Source of the DNA: Lachnospiraceae bacterium
GTDB taxonomy: Bacteria > Bacillota > Clostridia > Lachnospirales > Lachnospiraceae
Length of the DNA stretch: 63,824 nt
Direction of reading: 5' to 3'
Assembly: GCA_017521985.1 (NCBI GenBank)
Contig: JAFXAZ010000009.1
Span: 1 to 63,824 of the forward strand
Shown: positions 26,670 through 34,977 of the stretch, one piece after another
How positions within the stretch are numbered: position 1 is the first letter of the stretch
Layout: each line of letters begins with the position of its first letter
Program-made: the position numbers and the translations under genes
Notes under the pieces: model-generated
The model's database searches: none
What the model was told of the DNA's origin: nothing
What the model saw: the letters and a program-made list of their open reading frames with translations, nothing else

Positions 26670-28013
26670 ATGGTACGAGAAGCCACACATATACGTTATT
26701 TTGAGAGAAAAGAGGAAGAGGGACAAAATCCATACATTGGTTTTGTGAGTTTTCAGCATTTCAGGGATGAAGCGTTGTATTCGGATGTAATTGTAAGACC
26801 TGAAAACAACTTGACGGAAACCGAGAATTTTGAGGGTTATCCTATTCCGGACTATGTGCCACAGAAAGGCAGAGAAGAGGGGTTTTATCCAGACACCACC
26901 GTTGCTTATATAAGAATACTGTGGAAGGAGTTTGAACCAAGGCGGAGAGAGTATAATATTGCTTTTATTGAAGAGATACTTTCTAAGGCTAAGGCTTGTG
27001 GACAGACTGTAATGTTTCGTCTGATGGCTCACAGTACCAGAGAAAGCGATGATGTACCAGACTGGTTGAAGGAAATAATACCTTGCCCTAAGCGACCTGA
27101 TGGGGAACGTGTTAAGGATTCACCGACGGATCCTAGATTTTTTGAATATTTTGCAGAAGCAGTTATAAAAATTGCAGAGCAATTTGATGATGACCCTACG
27201 TTGGATATAGTGGATATTTCTTTGCCGGGTGCATGGGGCGAGGGGCATAATCTGGATTCTTACCCGGAGGAAGAATTGCAAAAATGGATGGATTTATTTA
27301 CGAATTCCTTTAAAAACACACGTCTTTTGGGACAAGTTTCAACTCCGAAACTTGTAAATTACGGAAATGAAACAAGACCTGTTGGTTGGAGAGCGGATGG
27401 TACAGGTAATGATTGGCATATGCATATACGCTATCCGAGTGTTATAGAACAGATGCCCGATGTGTGGAAAAAAGCACCGATTTCCTTTGAGTCATACTGG
27501 TGGCTTGGTGAGTGGAAGCGAAAAGGCTGGGATATAGATGAAATAATAAAATTGACACTTGAATGGCATATCAGTACATTTAATGCAAAATCCTTACCAA
27601 TACCAAATGAATGGCGTGAGAAAATTCAATACTGGAACAGTAAAATGGGATATCATTTTGCATTGAAGTATTTTCGATATCCAAAGGCAGGGGCGGCCTC
27701 AGATGTTTTAGAGTTTGAGCTGGGCATAGAGAATGATGGAGTTGCTCCGATTTATAATGATATTCCGGTTAAAATAAGGCTGACAAATGATAATGAGTCA
27801 TATGTTTTCTGTACAGATATTGACATACGGGAATGGATGCCGGGTAAAAACGTGAATAAATTTTCAATCACCTTACCGGAAAAAATTTCTGCCGGTAGGT
27901 ATGACATTGAAATCGGAATTCTTGGTGATGACACACCTATGATTTACTTGTGCACGGATGCTGTTCGTAATGGGCGTTATTATAAGATTGGTGAGCATTA
28001 CGTACATGGATGA
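26670..28013 (+). CDS. DUF4832-type putative glycoside-acting protein
   Basis: This is a cytoplasmic protein of 447 residues. The N-terminal two thirds look like a (beta/alpha)8 barrel of the GH42/GH5-like kind: GFVSFQHFRDEAL, TVAYIRILWKEFEPRRREYN, VDISLPGAWGEGH with a candidate Glu, and ISFESYWWLGEW with a second Glu. The C-terminal third (ALKYFRYPKAGAASDVLEFELGIENDGVAPIYNDIPV...) is a beta-sandwich matching the DUF4832 type often found on such barrels. Start ATG 26670 has AAGGAG seven bases upstream. The stop overlaps a possible upstream start of the next gene. The substrate is unknown. Confidence 0.72.
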   Translation: MVREATHIRYFERKEEEGQNPYIGFVSFQHFRDEALYSDVIVRPENNLTETENFEGYPIPDYVPQKGREEGFYPDTTVAYIRILWKEFEPRRREYNIAFIEEILSKAKACGQTVMFRLMAHSTRESDDVPDWLKEIIPCPKRPDGERVKDSPTDPRFFEYFAEAVIKIAEQFDDDPTLDIVDISLPGAWGEGHNLDSYPEEELQKWMDLFTNSFKNTRLLGQVSTPKLVNYGNETRPVGWRADGTGNDWHMHIRYPSVIEQMPDVWKKAPISFESYWWLGEWKRKGWDIDEIIKLTLEWHISTFNAKSLPIPNEWREKIQYWNSKMGYHFALKYFRYPKAGAASDVLEFELGIENDGVAPIYNDIPVKIRLTNDNESYVFCTDIDIREWMPGKNVNKFSITLPEKISAGRYDIEIGILGDDTPMIYLCTDAVRNGRYYKIGEHYVHG

Positions 28014-28051
28014 TTACAAATATATTAGAACAGAACAGGAGATTAACAATC

Positions 28052-28903
28052 ATGTATAAAAAAATCAGTGGTTTTTCAGATGAAATTAGCGCAGTAGTAG
28101 ATATGCAGTTTCAGGTGTTGAATAAGTTAGGGATTTCTTATTTTGAACCAAGAGGCATTGATGGCAAAAACATTTCTTCATTGTCTGATGAAGAAGTGCA
28201 GGAACTAAAAGCAAAGATGGACAGGTATGGAATCAAGGTGTCCTCTATCGGTTCTCCAATCGGTAAAATGAAGTTGGAGGACACTTTTGAAGAACATTTT
28301 GAACTCTTTAAAAGAGTGGTAAAAATTGCAAAAGATTTAGATACTAAGTACATAAGAATCTTCAGCTTTTTCCATAACGGCGGTGATGAGTGGACGGTAG
28401 ATGAGCGTGAAGAAGTACTTGCAAGACTTCGCAAAATGATTGCATATGCAAGAGAGAATGAAGTGGTTCTACTTCATGAGAATGAAAAGAGAATTTATGG
28501 TGATACTGCCGACAGATGCGCAGATTTAATGAAAGAGTTGCATTGTGAAAATTTCAGAGCAGTATTTGATCCTGCCAATTTTGTGCAGTGTGGACAAGAT
28601 ACAAAGTATTCCTATGAACTTTTGAAGGATTACATTGAGTATATGCATATCAAAGACGCTTATCTTATAGATGGCAGGGTTGTACCTGCAGGTACCGGAG
28701 ATGGTAATGTTGAGTATGTACTGAAGCAGCTTTTTGAGAATGGTTATGACGGATTTTTGAGTTTGGAACCGCATCTTGGCAACTTTGAAGGACTTGCGAC
28801 TTTGGAGTTGGGTGATAAAATGAAGGATTTACCGGAAGGTGGCGAGGGTACCTTTACCTTGGCATACAGGTCACTTTATGAAATTTTGGATAAGATTTTA
28901 TAA
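28052..28903 (+). CDS. Sugar phosphate isomerase/epimerase-like TIM barrel (first)
   Basis: This 283-residue protein belongs to the AP-endonuclease-2/xylose-isomerase-like superfamily. Metal ligands are suggested by VVLLHENEKRIYGD (Glu), RAVFDPANFVQCG (Asp), YMHIKDAYL (His) and GFLSLEPHLGNF (Glu), in the spacing expected for a divalent-metal barrel. CAGGAG lies ten bases before the ATG at 28052. Related barrels serve as sugar isomerases, epimerases, or as lyases acting on 3-keto-glycosides beside Gfo/Idh/MocA dehydrogenases, the arrangement seen here. Confidence 0.85.
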   Translation: MYKKISGFSDEISAVVDMQFQVLNKLGISYFEPRGIDGKNISSLSDEEVQELKAKMDRYGIKVSSIGSPIGKMKLEDTFEEHFELFKRVVKIAKDLDTKYIRIFSFFHNGGDEWTVDEREEVLARLRKMIAYARENEVVLLHENEKRIYGDTADRCADLMKELHCENFRAVFDPANFVQCGQDTKYSYELLKDYIEYMHIKDAYLIDGRVVPAGTGDGNVEYVLKQLFENGYDGFLSLEPHLGNFEGLATLELGDKMKDLPEGGEGTFTLAYRSLYEILDKIL

Positions 28904-28960
28904 AATTGTTATAGAGCAAAATATGCAAAGGAAATAAATGTGAGCAGAAAGGGAAAGAAT

Positions 28961-30121
28961 ATGACGAAATTGAGAATGGGTATAATCGGCTACGGAAATA
29001 TGGGAACAAGCCATGTGAGAAACCTGAAAGAAGGAAAAGTGCGGAATATGGAAGTGACGGCAGTGTGTGATATATCCGAGGCAAGAAGAGATGCTGTAAA
29101 GTCTGCCTATCCGGAACTTGCAGTATTTGAAAATGCACAGGAGCTGTACAAGAGCGGGCTTTGCGATGTGGTTCTGATTGCAGTTCCGCACTACGATCAT
29201 CCGAAACTGGTAATTGAGGCCTTTGAGTATGGATTACATGTAATTACTGAGAAACCTGCAGGTGTATATACAAAGCAGGTAAAAGAAATGAATGCTGCTG
29301 CAGCAAAGTCAGGTAAGTTATTTGGCATTATGTATAACCAAAGAACAAATCCGGTTTATCAGAAATTGCGACAGATGGTACAACGCGGTGATTTGGGACA
29401 CATCAAGAGAATTACCTGGATTATTACAGACTGGTACAGACCACAGGCTTATCACGACAGCAGTACTTGGCGTTCCACCTGGAAGAGTGAAGGCGGCGGA
29501 GCATTAATTAACCAGAATCCTCATCAACTGGATCTGTGGCAGTGGATGTTCGGTATGCCTGACCGTATTTTGGCAAAAGTTAGTTTTGGAAAATACTATG
29601 ATATTGAAGTAGAAGATGATGTTATGGCATATTTCGAATATGCCAATGGCACTACAGGTGAGTATATAACCTCTACCGGTGAAGCACCGGGAACCAATCG
29701 CCTGGAAATTGCCTGTGATATGGGCAAGGTTGTCATTGAAAATAACAAATTAATCTTCCATCGTAATGTTGTTTCAGAAAGAGAGCACAACAAAGTAAAC
29801 AAAGCTCCTTTTGGAAGGCCGGAGTGCTGGGAGTGCAATATTCCTGCGGACTTTTCAGGTGGTTCTGCACATCCGGGCATTATGCAGAACTTTGCGGAGG
29901 CAGTATTGAATGGTAAGGAGCTGCTGGCACCGGGAGAAGAAGGCATCAAAGGACTTACTATTTCCAACGCCATTCATTTAAGTGCGTGGACAGGAGAGAC
30001 TGTGGATGTGAAGAATTTTCCTGATGAAAGATATTATGAGCTTTTACAAGAGAAAATCAGTTCTTCTACTGTAGTTAAGAAAGATTTACAGATTGTAGCA
30101 GATACCAACTCAACATATTAA
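28961..30121 (+). CDS. Gfo/Idh/MocA-family NAD(P)-dependent oxidoreductase (first)
   Basis: This is a cytoplasmic dehydrogenase of about 386 residues. The Rossmann fold opens with RMGIIGYGNMGTSHV. The EKP motif (VITEKPAGVY, Lys involved in catalysis) lies near residue 98, and GGALINQNPHQLDLWQWMFG holds the family's catalytic His. The start is probably ATG 28961, with a purine-rich site before it; a GTG at 28940 behind AAAGGA is an alternative. Family members oxidise hydroxyls of sugars or glycosides, often at C3. It lies between the two TIM-barrel genes. Confidence 0.92.
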   Translation: MTKLRMGIIGYGNMGTSHVRNLKEGKVRNMEVTAVCDISEARRDAVKSAYPELAVFENAQELYKSGLCDVVLIAVPHYDHPKLVIEAFEYGLHVITEKPAGVYTKQVKEMNAAAAKSGKLFGIMYNQRTNPVYQKLRQMVQRGDLGHIKRITWIITDWYRPQAYHDSSTWRSTWKSEGGGALINQNPHQLDLWQWMFGMPDRILAKVSFGKYYDIEVEDDVMAYFEYANGTTGEYITSTGEAPGTNRLEIACDMGKVVIENNKLIFHRNVVSEREHNKVNKAPFGRPECWECNIPADFSGGSAHPGIMQNFAEAVLNGKELLAPGEEGIKGLTISNAIHLSAWTGETVDVKNFPDERYYELLQEKISSSTVVKKDLQIVADTNSTY

Positions 30122-30152
30122 ATTTTGAAGAAGGAGCTTTGGGGAGGATAAC

Positions 30153-30917
30153 ATGGATAGACAGATTGGTGCGCAGCTGTTTACAGTGCGAGAATTTACA
30201 AAAACAATTGGAGATTTTGAAGAAACATGCCGAAAAATCAAAGAAATTGGTTACAAGGTTGTACAAATTTCAGGTACTCCATTGAAAGCAGAGGAAATGA
30301 AAGCAGTTCTTGATAAATATAATCTTAAGGTTGTAACTACTCACAGAAGCTTTGATGATTTCTTAAATAATTTGGATGAAGTGATGGAATACAACAAAAT
30401 ATTAGGTTGTGAGCTTTGCGGTGTGGGTTCTATGCCGGGAAAATATCGCGACAGTTTTGAAGGTGTAAGCCAGTTTATTGAAGAGATGAACGAGATTGCA
30501 GCAAAGTTAAAAAAAGAGTGCCTATATTTCGGTTATCACAATCATGCATTTGAGTTTGTTAAATTGAATGGAAAATTTATTATGGACCGCTTGATTGAAG
30601 AGTCAGACCCGGATGCAGTGAAATTTATTGTGGATACATACTGGTTGCAGTTCGGTGGTTTGAATCCGGCAAAATTTATTAAAAAGTTGGGTGAAAGAGC
30701 TATGGTAATTCACTTTAAAGATCTCAAGATTAATTTGGGTAGTGTAGTTGAAATGGCCGAGGTGGGAGAAGGAAATCTTGACTGGGATGCCATTATTGCA
30801 GCTTGTGATGAAGCAGGTGCAAAGTGGGCACTGGTTGAGCAGGATATCTGCCAGAGAGATTCGTTTGAGTCTATGAAAATAAGCTATGAATATTTGAGGA
30901 CAAAGGGTTTTTGCTAG
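30153..30917 (+). CDS. Sugar phosphate isomerase/epimerase-like TIM barrel (second)
   Basis: This 254-residue protein starts DRQIGAQLFTVREF, typical of the IolE/sugar isomerase branch. Ligand-bearing strands are YFGYHNHAFEF (His-Asn-His with downstream Glu), VKFIVDTYWLQFGG (Asp), MVIHFKDLK (His) and WALVEQD (Glu). Sequence similarity to the first barrel (28052-28903) is low, so this is probably a different step and not a duplicate. GGGAGGA precedes the ATG. Together with the neighbouring dehydrogenases it suggests oxidation followed by isomerisation or elimination. Confidence 0.88.
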   Translation: MDRQIGAQLFTVREFTKTIGDFEETCRKIKEIGYKVVQISGTPLKAEEMKAVLDKYNLKVVTTHRSFDDFLNNLDEVMEYNKILGCELCGVGSMPGKYRDSFEGVSQFIEEMNEIAAKLKKECLYFGYHNHAFEFVKLNGKFIMDRLIEESDPDAVKFIVDTYWLQFGGLNPAKFIKKLGERAMVIHFKDLKINLGSVVEMAEVGEGNLDWDAIIAACDEAGAKWALVEQDICQRDSFESMKISYEYLRTKGFC

Positions 30918-30939
30918 AGAAAAGTTAAAGGATATGAGT

Positions 30940-31926
30940 ATGAAAAAGGTTTGTATAGTTGGCTACGGGGCAATCGGCCCCGTGCATGCCAAAGCATTGG
31001 AAGAAGTAAAAAGTGCGCAATTGTACGCAATTTGCGATATCAAAGCTGAAAAACGAGCTTTGTGCAAGGCGCAGTACGATGTGTTGGAGTATGAGGATTT
31101 TGACGCCATGCTTCAGAATACGGACATCGATACAGTACATATATGTACACCGCATTATCTGCACTTCGAAATGATTAAAAAGGCACTTGAGGCCGGAAAA
31201 GATGTGGTAGTAGAAAAGCCTGTAACTATAACAAGGGAAGAGTTTAGGGCATTGCAAGAGCTGCCGGGCGCAGAGAGAGTGTGTGTGGTGTTACAGAATC
31301 GCTTAAATCCCTGTGTTCAGAAGATGAAGGAAATTGTGGAAAGTGGTGAACTCGGTGAAGTAAAGGCAGCAAGAGCTATGCTTACCTGGAAACGTGACAG
31401 ATCCTACTATGAGCGCGATGCGTGGCGTGGTAAATGGGCAACCGAAGGTGGTGGACTTTTGATTAACCAAGCTATTCATACTTTGGATTATTTCTGCTAT
31501 CTGATTGGAGAAGTAAAGAGCGTGCAGGCACACATGTTTAACTACTCTTTACAGGATGTGATTGAGGTGGAGGATACACTTACGGCATATCTTGGGTTCG
31601 AACATGACATTGAGGGTGTATTTTTTGCGACCAATGCTTATGTGAGTAACTCTACCCCGTTTTTTGAGCTTTCCTTTGAACAGGGACTTGTTAGATACAC
31701 AGACAAGAAATTGTGGATTAACGGAGAAGTGGCAGCGCAAGATGAAAATGCTATAACAGGAAAACCCTATTGGGGAAACAGTCATGTGGCTTTGTTAAAA
31801 AGGTACTATGATGAGCATAATTACTTTACTGTGGAAGATGCAAAAAATACTATGGAAACTGTATTTAGCATGTATGAAAGTGCTTTAGGAACAAACATGC
31901 TTGAGATAGAAGGAAGAAAGAGATGA
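30940..31926 (+). CDS. Gfo/Idh/MocA-family NAD(P)-dependent oxidoreductase (second)
   Basis: This is a 328-residue dehydrogenase with N-terminal KKVCIVGYGAIGPVHAKALE, the EKP motif in VVVEKPVTI near residue 95, and GGLLINQAIHTLDYFCY holding the catalytic His. It is shorter than the first dehydrogenase and only distantly similar, so it probably acts on a different intermediate or performs the reverse reduction. ATG 30940 is preferred to 30934, since AAAGGA ends seven bases before it. Its stop overlaps the next gene by four bases. Confidence 0.92.
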   Translation: MKKVCIVGYGAIGPVHAKALEEVKSAQLYAICDIKAEKRALCKAQYDVLEYEDFDAMLQNTDIDTVHICTPHYLHFEMIKKALEAGKDVVVEKPVTITREEFRALQELPGAERVCVVLQNRLNPCVQKMKEIVESGELGEVKAARAMLTWKRDRSYYERDAWRGKWATEGGGLLINQAIHTLDYFCYLIGEVKSVQAHMFNYSLQDVIEVEDTLTAYLGFEHDIEGVFFATNAYVSNSTPFFELSFEQGLVRYTDKKLWINGEVAAQDENAITGKPYWGNSHVALLKRYYDEHNYFTVEDAKNTMETVFSMYESALGTNMLEIEGRKR

Positions 31927-33671
31927 AAAAGTATTTACCTAACATCTGGGGACGAGGAGCTTTGTTTGGTCATTCCGGTTTGGAAGGAACGACAACATTT
32001 AGCGAGAGCATATGTGGACAATTGATGGCAGAGCATATCGGTATGACACTGGATGCAACAACTGCTGAAATTTATCTGCGTATGCATGGTACACCGTGGG
32101 TGCAGGAAATAACATTTTCGCTGGTATCTTCTGATTTAATCGAAGGAAGTTTTAAGAATAATGCAGCCTTTAAATTTTTGTTTCTAGATCAGCGGACGAT
32201 AGTGGGGTATTCACCGGCAGATGTAGCAATACCCGTATTTCGGGCTGACTTGGCAGAGGAAAAGCTTTTAGATGGAGGAAAAGCATATAAGTGCGGTGAA
32301 AACTGGTATGCTTTTACGACGGAAACCCGAAATGAAAAGATTTACTTTGCAGTAGCACGCAGTCACGACTATGAGGATGCGGTTAGAGCAGCAAAGGAAG
32401 CATTAAAAGCAGATATTAATGGGATTGCGCAACGGCGCAGAAAATATTTTGATATAGTTCCGGAACTCACTGTTGGCAGTGAGGCAGAAAAACGTACCTT
32501 TGCTAAGTGTTTTTCTGTTATGAAGTCACAGGTGTATACAGCAGAAGGCATTTTCAAAGGACGTTGGACCACGCCTGATCGCATTCCGCATAGGAAATGT
32601 TGGTTATGGGATTCAGTATTTCATTCCATTGGAAATATACATATTGATCCGCAATTAGCTTATGATACATTGCGTTCTATATTGGGTACACAAAAAGCTG
32701 ATGGATTTATTCCACACAGTTCTGATCCGGAAGGCCGTTTTATTTTGAAAACGCAACCTCCTTTGATAGCCTGGGGATTATATTGTCTATATAAAAAAAC
32801 AGGTCGTCATGACTGGGTAGAAGAAATGTATAGTGGAATAAAATCCTATTTGAATTGGGTTATGAAAAATCGTGATGCAAACAGCAACTATTTGTTTGAG
32901 TGGTATGTGGATCCGGACATAGAGGTGTGCCGCTGTGGTGAAAGTGGAATGGATAATACACCGCGCTTCGATGTGGTTCAATTAATGGATGCCATAGATT
33001 ATTCCTGCTACATGGCAAATGAAATGCGTCATATGGAGAAACTGGCACGCATACTGGGACTTACAGAAGATGCGGATAGGTATGCTTCTTTATATGCCCT
33101 TATAGGTGAGCGAATTAATGCAGAGTTGTACGATGAAGAAGATGGCAGATATTATGACCGTGAACTGGAGAGTGGAAATCTACGTAAGGTAAGTACTCCG
33201 GCAGGCTTATTGCCGCTATTTGCAGGGGTGTGTCCACCAGAACGTGCAGCACGTTTGGCAGCAGATATAACCAACCCGGATACGTTTAATACACCAATGC
33301 CGATTCCTACGGTTTCTCTGGATGATCCGATGCATTGTGATGATTACTGGCGTGGAACGGTTTGGATTAATTACAACTACATGGTGGAGCAGGGATTACG
33401 TGAATATGGATTTATCAAGGAAGCCGACCACATCGTAGATGCAACTTTGGCGGCAGTAGCAGAATGGTATGAACGGGAAGGCGTTATTTTTGAAGTATAT
33501 GATCCTCATAACAAACTATGTCCATCCGAACTAAGCCGCAAGGGACCTGCAATAAAACCAGCAGAATTTTTTGCACGATTAATGATGGTGCGTGACTTTG
33601 GCTGGTCAAGCTGCCTGTATGTTGAGATGGCGATGGAAAGAGAAAAATACAGGAGGAAAGTAAGTGAATGA
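31923..33671 (+). CDS. GH63/GH37-like (alpha/alpha)6-barrel glycosidase
   Basis: This is a cytoplasmic protein of 582 residues. A short N-terminal beta region precedes a six-hairpin toroid with the marks of trehalase/mannosyl-oligosaccharide-glucosidase relatives: HRKCWLWDSVFHSIGNIHID (catalytic Asp region), ADGFIPHSS, QPPLIAWGLYCLYKKTGRHDW, GESGMDNTPRFD and DDYWRGTVWINYNYMVEQGL (candidate acid near the C-terminus). It would hydrolyse alpha-glucosides imported by LplABC. It overlaps its neighbours on both sides by four bases, within a tightly coupled run of genes. Confidence 0.88.
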   Translation: MKKYLPNIWGRGALFGHSGLEGTTTFSESICGQLMAEHIGMTLDATTAEIYLRMHGTPWVQEITFSLVSSDLIEGSFKNNAAFKFLFLDQRTIVGYSPADVAIPVFRADLAEEKLLDGGKAYKCGENWYAFTTETRNEKIYFAVARSHDYEDAVRAAKEALKADINGIAQRRRKYFDIVPELTVGSEAEKRTFAKCFSVMKSQVYTAEGIFKGRWTTPDRIPHRKCWLWDSVFHSIGNIHIDPQLAYDTLRSILGTQKADGFIPHSSDPEGRFILKTQPPLIAWGLYCLYKKTGRHDWVEEMYSGIKSYLNWVMKNRDANSNYLFEWYVDPDIEVCRCGESGMDNTPRFDVVQLMDAIDYSCYMANEMRHMEKLARILGLTEDADRYASLYALIGERINAELYDEEDGRYYDRELESGNLRKVSTPAGLLPLFAGVCPPERAARLAADITNPDTFNTPMPIPTVSLDDPMHCDDYWRGTVWINYNYMVEQGLREYGFIKEADHIVDATLAAVAEWYEREGVIFEVYDPHNKLCPSELSRKGPAIKPAEFFARLMMVRDFGWSSCLYVEMAMEREKYRRKVSE

Positions 33672-34927
33672 ATATTAACAGAGAGGCCAATTTTGTAGCA
33701 GAATATGATGTAATTGTGGCCGGAGGCGGTGTGGCAGGTGTGGCTGCAGCAGTGGCGGCTAAACGCATGGGCAAAAGTGTGCTTTTGATTGAGAAATCCA
33801 TTGGGCTTGGTGGCCTTGCCACGAATGGCTTGGTAAATCTGTTTGTACCGATGTGTAACGGCAGGGGTGTGCAGATTATCAAAGGTATGGCAGAGGAGCT
33901 TTTAAGACTTTCGGTTAAATATGGTTATGATACCATCCCGGAAGCATGGCAGAATGGTGAACCGGGCAATGGCGAAAGAACTAGATACGTTACCAAATTT
34001 TCCGGACCTATTTTTACTTTGGCACTAATCGATTTTGTACACGGAGAAGGCGTAGACCTGCTTTTTGATACCATCATCACAGCACCTGTGATGGAAGGTA
34101 ATGTCTGCAGGGGGCTTATTGTAGAGAATAAAACCGGCTGCGAATTTTACGGTGCTAAAATGGTCATAGATACTACCGGTGATGCAGACGTATTGTATCG
34201 GGCAGGAGTACCTACTGTTCAGGGTCAAAATTATCATACCTACGCTCCGAAGAGTGTTACTTTGGACTCTTGCCGCAAAGCAGCAGAAGCGGAGGATATG
34301 TCTAAGCTTTACGGTAGCTTTATCATGGGTGGCAGAGCGAATCTATACGGCGGCAATCAGCCGGAAGGTAAGCCCACCAGAGGTGGTACAACAGTAAAAG
34401 ATATTACAGAATATGTAATCGAAAACCACATCGAATGTTTGGAAAATATAAAGGACAGCGACCGTAGGAAGCGAACCATTGTGACCCTTCCGACCATGCC
34501 ACAGTTCAGAACTACCAGACATATCGATGGGGATTATGTGCTGCAGACGGAGGATGCGTACAAGCACTTTGATGATTCCATAGCGGCTATTTGCGATTTT
34601 GACAGACGGGACTATTTGTACGAAGTACCGTACAGAACCCTGACAAGGAAAGGCTTCCCGAATTTAATTACCGCCGGTAGAAGTGCGGCAGCAGCAGGTT
34701 ATGCATGGGATGTACTCAGGGTAATTCCACCGGCTATCCTTACAGGACAGGCAGCTGGTGTGGCATGTGCTATGGCACTGGATGATGGGACAGGTCTTGA
34801 TAATATTGACATATGCAAACTACAGAAGATTCTGGAAAGTCAGGATGTGATGATACACTTTGATGATGCATTGGTGCCTGCTAAAGAGGAGGAAGATGTA
34901 AATGCCGGGGCTGAGGACCATATTTAG
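33668..34927 (+). CDS. FAD-dependent oxidoreductase
   Basis: This 419-residue protein opens with a dinucleotide-binding VIVAGGGVAGVAAAVAAKRMG, then VLLIEKSIGLGGLATNGLVNLFVP, typical of the FAD_oxidored group (PF12831-like) found in glycan loci. A second conserved stretch near the end (GFPNLITAGRSAAAAGYAWDVLRVIPPAILTGQAAGVA) closes the FAD site. It has no signal peptide. It overlaps the glycosidase gene by four bases. Similar proteins are proposed to oxidise sugar-derived substrates, but the substrate here is unknown. Confidence 0.9.
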   Translation: MNINREANFVAEYDVIVAGGGVAGVAAAVAAKRMGKSVLLIEKSIGLGGLATNGLVNLFVPMCNGRGVQIIKGMAEELLRLSVKYGYDTIPEAWQNGEPGNGERTRYVTKFSGPIFTLALIDFVHGEGVDLLFDTIITAPVMEGNVCRGLIVENKTGCEFYGAKMVIDTTGDADVLYRAGVPTVQGQNYHTYAPKSVTLDSCRKAAEAEDMSKLYGSFIMGGRANLYGGNQPEGKPTRGGTTVKDITEYVIENHIECLENIKDSDRRKRTIVTLPTMPQFRTTRHIDGDYVLQTEDAYKHFDDSIAAICDFDRRDYLYEVPYRTLTRKGFPNLITAGRSAAAAGYAWDVLRVIPPAILTGQAAGVACAMALDDGTGLDNIDICKLQKILESQDVMIHFDDALVPAKEEEDVNAGAEDHI

Positions 34928-34977
34928 AAGGCTTGGAAAATCTGAAAAACTTGCATAGGTTGGTAGGAGAAGAAACG